Shown here in pieces: positions 44,124 to 53,493 of a DNA stretch of 64,000 bases. Both the position numbers and the translations under genes were made by a program. Where the stretch lies: NCBI GenBank assembly GCA_964508705.1, contig CAZDUS010000003.1, forward strand, positions 30,236 through 94,235, written 5' to 3'. Position 1 is the first letter of the stretch. Each line of letters begins with the position of its first letter. This DNA comes from CAZDUS01 sp964508705. Its GTDB lineage: Bacteria > Verrucomicrobiota > Kiritimatiellia > CAIKKV01 > CAITUY01. The notes beneath the pieces were generated by a model. That model was given only the letters and a program-made list of their open reading frames with translations. It ran no database searches and was not told the origin of the DNA.

Positions 44124-45251
44124 ATGATGACGCCGCAGTGTAACACATGGACTGAATTGAATTTGAGTGCGCTTGGGGGCAACCTGGCGCTGTTGCGATC
44201 CGCTATGGCTGGACGTGCCGACGTGATCCTTGTGGTCAAGGCGAACGCCTATGGGCATGGCATGGAGGCTGTGGCGACGTATGCCGCGCAGGCAGGGGTC
44301 CGGAGGTTCATGGTGGTCCGGATGGATGAGGCGTTGGCGTTGCGAAAGGTTTTGCCTGAAGGTGAAATCCTGTTGATGGGGGGCGTGTGGCCGCATGATG
44401 TGGAGGCCTTGATGGCAAGCCGGATTATCCCGGTGATGTTGGCGGAGGGCCAGGCTGTTGAGGTGGCGGCTGAAGTGCGGAGGCGTGGTGGGCGGCTGGC
44501 GTGTCATATCAAGATTGATACCGGCATGGGGCGGCTCGGGGTGCCGTGGGAGGATGCACTGAATGTGGTGCGCCGATTGAGCGAGGCGGGTGGGCTCGAT
44601 ATATGTGGTATATGCACTCACTTTGCCTCATCGGGGCAGGCGAGCAAGGGGTTTGATGAATTGCAGATGCGGCGATTCCGGCAGGTTGAGGAAGAGTACA
44701 GGGGTATGGGGTTGACGGGGTTGTTCCGTCATGTCTCCAACAGCTCTTCATTCCTGTCGCATCCGGAATGGGATATGGACGGGGTGCGGATAGGGATTGC
44801 GGCGTATGGTTATTGTGACGCGTTGGTCGGGGAGCGGATTCGGACAAGGCCGGTATTGCAATGGAAGACCCGCGTGTTGCAGGTGAAGAAGGTGGAAGCG
44901 GGGTTCCCTGTGGGGTACAGCAGCACGCACATGACTGAACGTCCGACGTGGCTTGCCACTGTGGATATGGGGTATTCGGACGGGTACTCACGACTGATGA
45001 GTAACAAGGGGCAGGTGTTGATCGGTGGGCGGCGGGCGAGGGTTGTCGGGCGTGTGAGCATGAATTTCACCGTGGTGGACGTGGGGGAAGCTGGCGGGGT
45101 GAATGAGGGGGACGAGGTGGTGTTGCTGGGGAGACAGGGTGGAGAGTCGATTTGGGCGGATGAGTTGGCGAAGTGGTGCCAGACGATTCCGTATGAGATT
45201 TTGACGAGCATCCGGTTGCATAGCGGACAAGCGAGATATATATGTCCTTGA
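44124..45251 (+). CDS. alr: Alanine racemase
   Basis: The ATG about 7 bases after GGTGAGG is chosen. The PLP Lys39 lies in VVKANAYGHG, the classic N-terminal block. DTGMGRLG and the C-terminal VGRVSMNFTVVDV block with the Asp are present; the catalytic Tyr is in DMGYSDGYSR. At 375 residues it is full length. It makes D-alanine for peptidoglycan. The end overlaps the WalJ-like gene by 10 bases. Confidence 0.95.
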   Translation: MMTPQCNTWTELNLSALGGNLALLRSAMAGRADVILVVKANAYGHGMEAVATYAAQAGVRRFMVVRMDEALALRKVLPEGEILLMGGVWPHDVEALMASRIIPVMLAEGQAVEVAAEVRRRGGRLACHIKIDTGMGRLGVPWEDALNVVRRLSEAGGLDICGICTHFASSGQASKGFDELQMRRFRQVEEEYRGMGLTGLFRHVSNSSSFLSHPEWDMDGVRIGIAAYGYCDALVGERIRTRPVLQWKTRVLQVKKVEAGFPVGYSSTHMTERPTWLATVDMGYSDGYSRLMSNKGQVLIGGRRARVVGRVSMNFTVVDVGEAGGVNEGDEVVLLGRQGGESIWADELAKWCQTIPYEILTSIRLHSGQARYICP

Positions 45252-46078
45252 AAGTATGTGTATTGGGTAGCAGTAGCAGTGGCAACTGCACCTATGTGGC
45301 TTCAGGAAAGACGGCGATTCTGGTTGATGCCGGGTTTAGTGGACGAGAGACGGCGCGTCGGTTGGGGCTGATCGGGGTTGGAGTGGAGGCGATATCAGCC
45401 ATTTGCGTAACGCACGAGCATAGTGATCATACGGCGGGGTTGGCCGTGTTGCATCGCGGCGGAAAGGTGGCATTGTTCGCCAACAGCGGTACGATTCAAG
45501 GGGTGAAGGCCCGCGGAGGCGGGGAACGATTGGCGTGGAATGTGTTTTCAACGGGGTCCCCGTTTGAGATTGGTGATCTCCGGGTGGAGCCGTTTTCCGT
45601 GCCGCATGACGCGTATGATCCGGTGGGATTTATTGTCGGGTGCGAAGGTCGCCGGGTTGGCGTGGTGACGGACATGGGGATGGTGACAGGGTTGATCCGG
45701 GAGCGGTTGCGGACGTGCAACGCGATTGTCATTGAGGCCAATCATGATGAGCTGTTGCTGAAGAATGCGGACCGGCCCTGGCATCTCAAGCAGAGGATAT
45801 TCAGCCGGCAGGGACATTTGAGCAACGAGCATGCGGGGGATGTGCTTGCCGAGGTGGCGGGGCCCCATCTGGAGGCGGTTTTTTTGGCGCATTTGAGTGA
45901 CCAGTGCAACCGGCCTGAATTGGCGGTCAGCGCTGTGAAGGATGCGCTCAAGAAAAAAGGGATCAGCCATGTGGCGGTCCACTTGACAGCCAAGGACAAG
46001 GTGAGTGAGATATGGGATGGATCGGGGGAAGAAGCCGGATGTCTTAGGTCGGATGTCAGGGATGGAGGGTTGGTCTGA
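45242..46078 (+). CDS. Metallo-beta-lactamase-fold hydrolase, WalJ/YycJ-like
   Basis: The 278-residue protein begins CVLGSSSSGNCTYV, the usual YycJ opening, and has the metal motif THEHSDH (57-63), VTDMG and EANHD later, and a final LSDQCN/HLTAKD region. YycJ-type enzymes act as DNA exonucleases linked to mismatch repair in Gram-positives; the role in this group is not established. It overlaps alr at its start and runs straight into a histidine kinase gene. Confidence 0.88.
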   Translation: MSLKVCVLGSSSSGNCTYVASGKTAILVDAGFSGRETARRLGLIGVGVEAISAICVTHEHSDHTAGLAVLHRGGKVALFANSGTIQGVKARGGGERLAWNVFSTGSPFEIGDLRVEPFSVPHDAYDPVGFIVGCEGRRVGVVTDMGMVTGLIRERLRTCNAIVIEANHDELLLKNADRPWHLKQRIFSRQGHLSNEHAGDVLAEVAGPHLEAVFLAHLSDQCNRPELAVSAVKDALKKKGISHVAVHLTAKDKVSEIWDGSGEEAGCLRSDVRDGGLV

Positions 46079-46080
46079 AG

Positions 46081-47709
46081 TTGGGAAAGGCTCACAAAGT
46101 GAAGTTGAGGCGGGATGCGGCGTGGCACTATCGACTGCATGCGAAAATGAAGGAACCCTTTGTGTTTGTGGACATGAGCGGGGCCATTCAGTTTTTCAAT
46201 GAGAGTTACCGCAAGATGCTGGGGTATACGGCGGATGAACTCAAGGATTTGACCTATAGGGATTTGACTCCGGCGAAATGGCATTCCATTGAGGCCAGGA
46301 TTGTGCGCAGGCAGATATTGCCGCAAGGTGCGTCGGAGGTTTATGAAAAGGAGTATCGCAGGAAAGACGGGACCATTATTCCCGTTGAGTTACGCACGTT
46401 CCTGGCGCGAAATGCAGAGGGCAGGCCGGAAGGCATGTGGGCCATTGTTCGTGATATCACCAAGCGGAAGCAGGAACAGGAGCAGCGCCGCAAGAGCATT
46501 GTTGAGTTGCAGGCTGCAAGTCAACGATTGCAGTTCTATTTCGATCGAATGCCATTGGCCAACATTGTGTGGGATAGCCGCTATGTTATTCGGGAGTGGA
46601 ATCCTGCGGCTGAGCAGATATTCGGGTGGAAGGCCAAGGAGGCCATCGGCAAGAAATCCTTTGAATTATATGTTCCCAAGGATGTGCAACCTGCCGTGAT
46701 ATTGCGGTGGAAGAACATGGTGGAGCAGAGGTTTAAGAGCTCCCGGGGGGTGAATGAGAACATCACGCGAGATGGGCGCAAGATTGTATGCGAATGGTTT
46801 TTAGCCCCGATTTACGACAAGCGAAATGTGGTGGTTGGCGGCATCGCTATGGGGCATGATATTACCAATCGCGTCAGGAACGAAGCCAGGATCAAGATGC
46901 TGAATGAGGATCTGGAGCGTTTGGTGTTGGAGCGCACAGCCGAATTATCGGAATCAATAGCTGATCTCAGGAGCGAGGCCAAGCGCAGGGAACGCGCTGA
47001 AAGGGGGTTGCTTTTACGGCAACAGCAGTTGGCGAAGCTTGTATCTCAATTGATTGTGGCCGAGGCGAATGAACGGCGAAGGATTGCGGATGGTCTGCAC
47101 GATGACGTCAGCCAGATGTTGGCGGCGGCGAAATTGATGGCGGGGAGTATTGGTGATGAGATGGGGAAGAAGGGGAATGGCCGGGTAGCCGAGCTCAATG
47201 GGATATTGGATCAAATCCTGAAGGCAACCCGGACATTGACGTTTGATCTGGCGTCTCCCGTTTTACATCGGCTTGGGATCAAGGCGGCGCTTGAAGACCT
47301 GTGTGACAGGATGAGGGGAGGGGGTGCGATTGATGTGGTCTTTAATGCGGATCAGCGCGAGATTGAAGTTAATTCGGAAGTGCAGGATTTTCTTTTTCAG
47401 GCGGTGAAGGAATTGTTGCGGAATGTGGAGCGACACGCCAAAGCCAAGCGCGTCAAAGTCCTGTTGGGGTGGATGGAGGGGTGTGTCGAGGTGGTGGTTG
47501 TGGACGATGGGATTGGGCCTGCGGAAATCAAAAAGAGCCAGATCAGTGAGTCAGGCGGATTTGGGCTGTATGCGATCAGGGAACGGGTGGAATATTTGGG
47601 AGGGTGGTTGAAGATAGCGAAAGCCGGGGCGCATGGGTCGCGAATCACCTTAAGGGTTCCCTCGTGCCCGCGGTTGCAGCCGGCAGGGCTTCTAAGGATT
47701 GCCCAATAG
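46081..47709 (+). CDS. Two-PAS sensor histidine kinase (HisKA_3 type)
   Basis: The 542-residue soluble kinase has PAS domains at about 22-135 (FVDMSGAIQFFNESYRKMLG) and 150-275 (WNPAAEQIFGWKAKEAIG), a coiled coil of about 275-325, and the HisKA_3 dimer domain with phospho-His340 in RRIADGLHDDVSQ. The ATPase has KELLRNVERHAKAK and VVDDGIGPAE with FGLYAIRERV. Partners of this type are NarL-like regulators, but none is in the window, so it is an orphan. No membrane segment: it senses a cytoplasmic cue. The start is a TTG with no ATG nearby. Its 3' end overlaps the DUF401 gene convergently. Confidence 0.9.
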   Translation: MGKAHKVKLRRDAAWHYRLHAKMKEPFVFVDMSGAIQFFNESYRKMLGYTADELKDLTYRDLTPAKWHSIEARIVRRQILPQGASEVYEKEYRRKDGTIIPVELRTFLARNAEGRPEGMWAIVRDITKRKQEQEQRRKSIVELQAASQRLQFYFDRMPLANIVWDSRYVIREWNPAAEQIFGWKAKEAIGKKSFELYVPKDVQPAVILRWKNMVEQRFKSSRGVNENITRDGRKIVCEWFLAPIYDKRNVVVGGIAMGHDITNRVRNEARIKMLNEDLERLVLERTAELSESIADLRSEAKRRERAERGLLLRQQQLAKLVSQLIVAEANERRRIADGLHDDVSQMLAAAKLMAGSIGDEMGKKGNGRVAELNGILDQILKATRTLTFDLASPVLHRLGIKAALEDLCDRMRGGGAIDVVFNADQREIEVNSEVQDFLFQAVKELLRNVERHAKAKRVKVLLGWMEGCVEVVVVDDGIGPAEIKKSQISESGGFGLYAIRERVEYLGGWLKIAKAGAHGSRITLRVPSCPRLQPAGLLRIAQ

Positions 47710-49014
47710 CCATTTCAATAATACGAAATAGCCTGCCGTTAATATGACGATCAACAAGCAGGGTAAGGCCAGGTAGCGGTAAGTGGCCTTGAAGGTGGCG
47801 TTGAAATACCGGTTGCTAACCACATAGCACAAGTGGATGGGGGAGAGCGTCATGCCCAGATGCCCGCTGGCATAGGCCAGGACGATATAGGGGCGCATTG
47901 AAGGGTGATCGGGAAGGGCGGCGATGAGGCTCATGACCAGGGGGAAGCTGACGCCGACGAACCCGAATGCGATTCCTGTGAGCATTCCCGCAATAAAGGG
48001 CAACAGGATAACAACGGACGTAACGGGAACGTGCATGGCGGTTAGTTCGGACCCGATTTTTGCCGCCGCGTTCACCTCCTGCAACATTTGCTGATAGATC
48101 ATCACGCTTAAGACCAAGCCCAGCAGAGGAAGGAGTTCCTTGTTAAGGAGGAGCTGGCGGGTTTGCTGACGGGTGAGGGTGGCGGAAGAGAGTGTGTAGC
48201 CCAGGCTGAGTAGCAGGCCAAGCAGGAGGGGGATGAACTTGGTTGCGAAATTTTCGATGCCTGGCGGGATTGCCTGCTGACTGGTCTTTAATAGGTGAAG
48301 CGTCATGGTGACGGCGATATTGATGACGGGCCAAATGACCAGAATCAAACCGATCGGGGCAATGGCGTGAAGGAGTTTGCGCAGGGTGCCGAGGGGGGCT
48401 GGAGGCAGGGATTTGTGCAGATCGGGGTGCAGTGAGCGCATGATGATCATTCCGCCTAAAGTCATGAAGATTCCAAGCGGAATTTGGAAGATGGCGAAAG
48501 TGAGCAGGTCGCTATTGGTGAGGCTCATGGCGAGAATGACGCCGGGGTAGAGCGGCCACCAATGTTCCCAGATGTGACGCCACCAGTAATTCATGGCGGA
48601 GAGCAAATTGCCATCCGGTGGGTTTTTGTCGCCTGCGGCCTGACGAACCATGGGCGCGGAGAAAAGAGCGCCGCCCGGCATGGGGAGGAGTCCGATCAGC
48701 GCGGGGAGGGCGGCCAGAGTAATGGCGGGGCGCCGGAAGAAGGAATTCACCAGATCCACGATTTGGGTAAGGCGTCCGGTTTGTCGCATGGCATCCGAGA
48801 GGATCAATAGGAAGGTCATGGTGAGGAGCAGTCCGATGGAAGTGCTCCTGGTGGCACCCTCAATCGCCACGCGGGCAAGGGAGAGCGGAGTTGTCTTGAA
48901 GAACAGGCCGAGTGCGATGGCACCGGCGGAGATGGCCAGCCAGAGGGGGGCTTTTAACCGGCTAAGCAGTAGGATAACAGCGAATGATAAAAGTGTTAGC
49001 GTCAAGGCTGACAT
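47692..49014 (-). CDS. DUF401 family integral membrane protein
   Basis: The 440-residue protein has about eleven membrane segments. IGLLPMPGGALFSAPMV near residue 110 and NYWWRHIWEHWWPLYPG near 145 are hallmarks of this family (gluconate-permease-like ion transporter superfamily). The transported compound is unknown. It shares TGATG with the end of lpxB, so it closes the lipid A unit. A link with envelope lipid export is possible but unproven. Confidence 0.85.
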   Translation of the reverse strand: MSALTLTLLSFAVILLLSRLKAPLWLAISAGAIALGLFFKTTPLSLARVAIEGATRSTSIGLLLTMTFLLILSDAMRQTGRLTQIVDLVNSFFRRPAITLAALPALIGLLPMPGGALFSAPMVRQAAGDKNPPDGNLLSAMNYWWRHIWEHWWPLYPGVILAMSLTNSDLLTFAIFQIPLGIFMTLGGMIIMRSLHPDLHKSLPPAPLGTLRKLLHAIAPIGLILVIWPVINIAVTMTLHLLKTSQQAIPPGIENFATKFIPLLLGLLLSLGYTLSSATLTRQQTRQLLLNKELLPLLGLVLSVMIYQQMLQEVNAAAKIGSELTAMHVPVTSVVILLPFIAGMLTGIAFGFVGVSFPLVMSLIAALPDHPSMRPYIVLAYASGHLGMTLSPIHLCYVVSNRYFNATFKATYRYLALPCLLIVILTAGYFVLLKWLLGNP

Positions 49015-50186
49015 CAGGTTGGCTCCTCGATTGAGGGAACGACCGGGCTTATGAGTGTGGATGCAATAAAGGCGGCGGCATTTGTCGCGGCGCCGCCTTC
49101 CCCGAGGCTGTTCTTCACTGATTCGAAACCTTCGAGCATGTCCTGGCGAGCGTGGCCATCCTGAAGCAGGGGGAGGATTGCGGCGGCGAGGTTTTGAGGA
49201 GTGGCGTCAGACTGGATGAATTCCGGGCACAACCGCTTGTTGGCGATGACGTTGACGATGCCGATATGAGGGACTTGAACGAGATGCTTGCCAAGAAGGT
49301 AGGTGAGCGGTGAGGTGCGGTACACGACGACCGTGGGACACATCAGCAAGGCGGATTCCAAAGTGGCAGTACCGGATGTGACGAGAGCGGCGCGGGCCTG
49401 CCGGAGGACCTGTCGGGTATGGCCTTGGATGACGGCAAGACGGGAGGGTTTATCCGGGAGGGACTCAAGGATGGACCGGACAAGTTGTTCTGACTCCGGA
49501 GAAGGGGTGGGGATAATGAAAGAGGAGCCAGGTTGTTGTTTTTCGATCAAGGCGGCGGCTCCGCAAAGGCAAGGAAGGATGCGTCGGATTTCCTGGTTGC
49601 GGCTGCCGGGAAGGAGCGCGATTTGAGGAGCCCCATTCCAAGGGAGGTGTTCCAGAGGTTCCGAGAGCGCTTCGCGGATTTCGTCGATTAATGGATGCCC
49701 GACGAATTCGACGCGCAGAGGAGTGTTTTCGAAGACTTTCTTTTCAAACGGGAAGATGGCTAGCAGTAGATCAACGATGGAGGCCATTCGCGGGATTCGG
49801 CGGCGGTTCCATGCCCAGACCTGGGGACAAATGTAATAGATGGTTTTCAGGCCAGCGGCATGGGTGCGTGCGGCCAGTCTCAGGTTGAAGCCGGGGTAAT
49901 CCACAAGAATCACGGCGTCGGGACGGCGCTCCAGGGCGACGGAGAGTGTATGGTGGAACGCCTTGCGAAAGAAAGGCAGGCGGCGCAGGACTTCCGTGAA
50001 GCCCATCACGGCCATATCCTTGATGTCATAAAGCGTTTCGACGCCGAGAGCGCGCAGGCGCTCCCCGCCGATTCCATAAATGCGGGCGGAGGGGAAGTGG
50101 ACTTTAAGCGCGCGAACGAGGCTGGCGGCGTGCATGTCGCCCGAGACTTCACCGGCAATGATCATGATTTCCGGACTTGAGGTCAT
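49014..50186 (-). CDS. lpxB: Lipid A disaccharide synthase
   Basis: The 390-residue GT-B enzyme starts IMIIAGEVSGDMHAASLVRAL and has GFTEVLRRLPF, YICPQVWAWN, FEKKVF, and LLPGSRNQEIRR, all LpxB signatures. It joins UDP-diacylglucosamine with lipid X to form the lipid A disaccharide at the inner membrane. Overlaps the oxidoreductase gene by 4 bases. Its presence means this organism builds LPS. Confidence 0.96.
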   Translation of the reverse strand: MTSSPEIMIIAGEVSGDMHAASLVRALKVHFPSARIYGIGGERLRALGVETLYDIKDMAVMGFTEVLRRLPFFRKAFHHTLSVALERRPDAVILVDYPGFNLRLAARTHAAGLKTIYYICPQVWAWNRRRIPRMASIVDLLLAIFPFEKKVFENTPLRVEFVGHPLIDEIREALSEPLEHLPWNGAPQIALLPGSRNQEIRRILPCLCGAAALIEKQQPGSSFIIPTPSPESEQLVRSILESLPDKPSRLAVIQGHTRQVLRQARAALVTSGTATLESALLMCPTVVVYRTSPLTYLLGKHLVQVPHIGIVNVIANKRLCPEFIQSDATPQNLAAAILPLLQDGHARQDMLEGFESVKNSLGEGGAATNAAAFIASTLISPVVPSIEEPT

Positions 50187-51133
50187 GAGCCGCCTTGACG
50201 GATATGCTGGCAGATTTCCACCGCGAGTTTCAGCGCCTCGGCGGCGTGGCGTCCGCTGACCACGGGCTGACTGCGGTTGATGACGCAGTGAACGAACGAG
50301 GAGAGTTCGTTGAACAAGGGTTCTCCCTTTTCAATGGGGACATCGGACCGGGAGATGGCGGGGCCGGTTTTGCGGAACAGGTGGCCTGACTGCTTCTCGT
50401 AGTCGAGAGAGACGTAGGTATCGGGCTGGAAGACCCTGATCTTGCGGGTTCGCTCCATGCTGATCCGGCTGGCGGTGACGTTGGCCACGCAACCGTTCTC
50501 GAACGAGAGGCGCACGTTGGCGATATCCTCGCTTGAGCTAAGCACGGGGACCCCCACGGCGTGGATATGGTTAACCTTGGCGCGGACCAGATGGAGGATG
50601 ATTTCGAGATCATGGATCATGAGGTCGAGCACAACACTGACCTCGGTGCCGCGCGGGTGAAGGCCTTCGCGTGGCGGCGGATAGGGGGCGAGGCGCACGG
50701 CTTCGATGAACCGGGGTTCCGTGAGGACCGTTTCCAGAACATTCAGGACCGGGTTGAATCGTTCCACATGCCCGACCTGAAGGATGAGGCCGCGTTCGTT
50801 GGCGGCGGCCACCATGACTTCGGCATCGTTGGTGGTGGAGGCGATGGGTTTTTCAACGAGGAGGTGGACATTGTGCTTCATGAGCTGACAAGCCACTTCG
50901 CGGTGCAGGTCGGAAGGCACCACGATGCTCAGGGCGTCCACTTGAGAGGCCAGCTCGTCCATGGAGTTGAAGGGCTTGGTGTTGTAACGGTGCGCGATTT
51001 CCCTGGCGCGTTTCTCGTGGACGTCGTAGACGCCAACGAGTTCGGCGTGGGGAAGTTCAGAATACACGCGGGCGTGCCATTGACCGAGGCTGCCGACGCC
51101 GATGACTCCGACTTTAGCTTTTGGTGTGGACAT
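50183..51133 (-). CDS. Gfo/Idh/MocA oxidoreductase in the lipid A cluster
   Basis: The 316-residue product has the NAD(P) loop GVIGVGSLGQWHAR near the N-terminus, VPSDLHREVA and the LLVEKPIA motif with the catalytic Lys. A C-terminal alpha/beta domain includes DLMIHDLEIILHL, where the usual DxxxH pair is kept. Genes of this family stand between lpxI and lpxB in several phyla. It could be GnnA-like, oxidising the 3-OH of UDP-GlcNAc for amide-linked lipid A, but no GnnB aminotransferase is visible in the window, so the role remains open. Confidence 0.85.
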   Translation of the reverse strand: MSTPKAKVGVIGVGSLGQWHARVYSELPHAELVGVYDVHEKRAREIAHRYNTKPFNSMDELASQVDALSIVVPSDLHREVACQLMKHNVHLLVEKPIASTTNDAEVMVAAANERGLILQVGHVERFNPVLNVLETVLTEPRFIEAVRLAPYPPPREGLHPRGTEVSVVLDLMIHDLEIILHLVRAKVNHIHAVGVPVLSSSEDIANVRLSFENGCVANVTASRISMERTRKIRVFQPDTYVSLDYEKQSGHLFRKTGPAISRSDVPIEKGEPLFNELSSFVHCVINRSQPVVSGRHAAEALKLAVEICQHIRQGGS

Positions 51134-51169
51134 AAGGTGCGACTTTCCTGCTGGTGTGGTTAGAAGTTC

Positions 51170-52081
51170 TTATGGGGACGGACGGCCCGGAGAGCCGGCC
51201 TTGTCCGGTTCGGAGTCCTCAGTGGGGACCGCCGTAAGGCAGAGGTTCATGCGATTGGCCTGGCGTATGAGTTCCTCCCTTTGAAGGAGAATGGTGCGTC
51301 CCGCTTCCACGGCGAGAACCCCGGCCTTGACCTTGCGTAATGTCTTGAGGGTTCGAGTTCCGATGACGGGAATGTCGAACCGCATGTCATGTCCGCGTTT
51401 GGCGACTTTGACGACGACGATGCCGGGGCCCCCAAGCCTGCCTGCGCGCAGGATGGCTTCATCGGTGCCTTCGAACGCCTCGACGGCGAGGATGGTGCCT
51501 TGTTTGAGGACAACGGTTTGGCCGATCTCGATGCCGCTGGTGGTCTTTGCCACTTGTATGCCGAGATTGATGTCGGATTCTTCCGATGATGAAGGCGATC
51601 GGTTGGCGATCAATCCGGCGGGTGGCATGGCACTTTCCATGAACAGGTGCGCGGGTAGTAACTGAAGGCCAATGCCTTTCAATTCGTCGCAGAAAGCCCC
51701 GAAGATGGTGTGGGCATTGCGTTCGCGCAGGCGGTTCAACATGGAGAGGGCGGCGCGGTCGAGACGCAGGCTGAAGAGATGGGTGGGGGTGATTTGTCCG
51801 GCCATGACGGCGTGCTTGATTCCGGTGGACCGGAAAGCGTCGAGGACTGCCTGAAGTTGGCCGAGGTAGATCCAGTGCACCTGGTCGCAATAACGGGAGA
51901 TGGCCCGTTCGGTTTCATGGCGAAAGGCAATGGCGACGATCCGCTTCACGCCCTGTTGTCGTGCGGATTGGGCCAGGAGGAGCGGGTAATCCCCCTTGCC
52001 GGCGAGAATTGCCAGTTCGGATACTCCAGCGGAGTCTGGCGAGTCGGGGGATAAGGAGGGGACAGGGTGAGTGGATGTCAT
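51170..52081 (-). CDS. lpxI: UDP-2,3-diacylglucosamine pyrophosphatase LpxI
   Basis: The 303-residue product contains LAILAGKGDYPLLLAQSA, MAGQITPTHLF, IGQTVVLKQGTILAVEAFEGTDEAI with the catalytic Asp, and VVKVAKRGHDMRFDIPVIG, matching LpxI (DUF1009). It hydrolyses UDP-diacylglucosamine to lipid X, the alternative to LpxH. The start is 2 bases after the pilT stop, suggesting that pilT and lipid A genes share one transcript. Confidence 0.95.
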   Translation of the reverse strand: MTSTHPVPSLSPDSPDSAGVSELAILAGKGDYPLLLAQSARQQGVKRIVAIAFRHETERAISRYCDQVHWIYLGQLQAVLDAFRSTGIKHAVMAGQITPTHLFSLRLDRAALSMLNRLRERNAHTIFGAFCDELKGIGLQLLPAHLFMESAMPPAGLIANRSPSSSEESDINLGIQVAKTTSGIEIGQTVVLKQGTILAVEAFEGTDEAILRAGRLGGPGIVVVKVAKRGHDMRFDIPVIGTRTLKTLRKVKAGVLAVEAGRTILLQREELIRQANRMNLCLTAVPTEDSEPDKAGSPGRPSP

Positions 52082-52083
52082 GG

Positions 52084-53175
52084 TTAAATTGAAGCAAGGA
52101 TGCGACGTGATTCATCGAGGAAAATTCCCTGGAGGTTCATACGCAGAGCCTGGGGATTGGTGGCGTAAGTCATGCCTTCCTCCGTGCTGATCATGCCGGA
52201 CTTGATCAGGTTATAGATTGACTGGTTAAAGGTTTGCATGCCGTCTTCCACGCCGGTTTCGATGGCGGCACTGAGGACGTCCAGTTTGTTCTTTTCGAGG
52301 AGTTTCCGGACGGTCGGGGTATTGATCAGGATTTCGACTGCGGGAATGACTCCGCCCTGGGCGCCTTTCAGGAGGCGCTGGCAGACTACACTTTGCAGGT
52401 TGCTGGCGATATTCAGGCGGATCTGGTCCCATTCGTTGGCTGGGAAGAACTCCAGTAGGCGGTGTACGGCGACAGCGGCATTCGCGGAATGCAGGGTGGT
52501 GAGGACCAGATGGCCGGTTTCGGCGGCTGCAAGTGCGGTGCGGAAACTGACCTGGTCGCGCATTTCGCCGATGACAATCACGTCTGGGTCCTGGCGGAGA
52601 ATGTGTTTCAGGGCGGCTTGGAAACTCAAGGTGTCCAATCCGACCTCGCGTTGCGAAATGACGCATTTTTTATCGGGGAACAGGTATTCAATGGGGTCCT
52701 CGATGGTGATGACCCGCAGGCGTTCTGTCTGGTTGATGTGGTTCAGCATGGCGGCGAGTGTGGTTGACTTTCCGCTACCGGTGGCGCCGCTGACGATGAC
52801 GATGCCTCGTTGGGCGGAGGCTATGGTGGCCATGGAGGGGGGCAGATGCAAATCCTCAAAGTTCGGGACTTTGGTTTTGACATGTCGGAATGCCAGGGCG
52901 GGTAGTCCTTGAGTGTGGAAGGCGTTGGCGCGGAAACGCCCGGCACCCTCCACGGTATACGAGAAATCCGCTTCATGCTTGGTGGCGAAGCTTTCGGTCA
53001 GATGAGGGGGGATGATCGATTGGGTAGCTGTGAGCACGTCATTGGGGGTGAGGACGGTATCCCCCAATTCCACGAGTGCGCTATGTTGGCGCATATAGGG
53101 TTTTTGGCCTGCTTTAAGATGGATATCCGAGGCGTGAAGTTCCACCGCTTTTAAAAGAATGGCATCCACGTTCAT
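52084..53175 (-). CDS. pilT: Type IV pilus retraction ATPase PilT-like
   Basis: The 363-residue secretion ATPase has an N-terminal PAS-like domain with ASDIHLKAGQKPYMR, Walker A GATGSGKST (130-138), the Asp box VITIEDPIEY, Walker B VIVIGEMRD and the His box TGHLVLTTLHSA. Length and order fit PilT, including the GMQTFNQSIYNLIKSGMIS block near the C-terminus that varies between PilT and PilU. It powers pilus retraction for twitching and DNA uptake. It heads the minus-strand unit pilT-lpxI-Gfo-lpxB-DUF401, with a long and unusual upstream region. Confidence 0.93.
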   Translation of the reverse strand: MNVDAILLKAVELHASDIHLKAGQKPYMRQHSALVELGDTVLTPNDVLTATQSIIPPHLTESFATKHEADFSYTVEGAGRFRANAFHTQGLPALAFRHVKTKVPNFEDLHLPPSMATIASAQRGIVIVSGATGSGKSTTLAAMLNHINQTERLRVITIEDPIEYLFPDKKCVISQREVGLDTLSFQAALKHILRQDPDVIVIGEMRDQVSFRTALAAAETGHLVLTTLHSANAAVAVHRLLEFFPANEWDQIRLNIASNLQSVVCQRLLKGAQGGVIPAVEILINTPTVRKLLEKNKLDVLSAAIETGVEDGMQTFNQSIYNLIKSGMISTEEGMTYATNPQALRMNLQGIFLDESRRILASI

Positions 53176-53337
53176 GGCTTTCTCCCTTTGTAGTATGTGT
53201 TCAGGTTTGACCAGAACGGGGTCATAGAACCAAAAATGGATGGCTGCGGCAAGAACGGGGTTGGAGTAACTGAAGGGCGGAAACTGATGGGCGAGTCCGA
53301 GATTAGGAGCGTATGTTCGATTAAATGCGCTGGGAAA

Positions 53338-53362
53338 CGTGTCCTTCGGGGAGGTCGCCCTT
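53338..53362. repeat. Dispersed GC-rich palindromic repeat, copy 3 (diverged)
   Basis: ACGTGTCC-TTC-GGGGAGGTCGCCC resembles copies 1 and 2, with several changes. It lies in the pilT leader, downstream of the terminator of the structured RNA. Confidence 0.4.
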
Positions 53363-53382
53363 AACTTTGCCGTTCTCCAGCG

Positions 53383-53493
53383 TTAGATTCGTGATGATAG
53401 TATAAAAAAGATAACCGCGGCTTTCGCCGCGGTCATGGTGGCTAGCATTTGCCTGCTGCCTTGGCGCCCCAGTTGGCCAGTTTCGGTGATCAT
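53383..53493 (-). CDS. Candidate 36-residue leader peptide running through a terminator
   Basis: An ATG on the minus strand with AAGGG 7 bases upstream opens a frame MITETGQLGRQGSRQMLATM... ending ...AAVIFFILSSRI. The terminator hairpin and T run of the structured RNA lie inside it, so the part AAKAAVIFF is encoded by the hairpin itself. The ribosome site sits in a small hairpin (53498-53511). It may be a real leader peptide, or an accidental frame in a non-coding RNA; nothing in the sequence decides. Confidence 0.3.
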   Translation of the reverse strand: MITETGQLGRQGSRQMLATMTAAKAAVIFFILSSRI

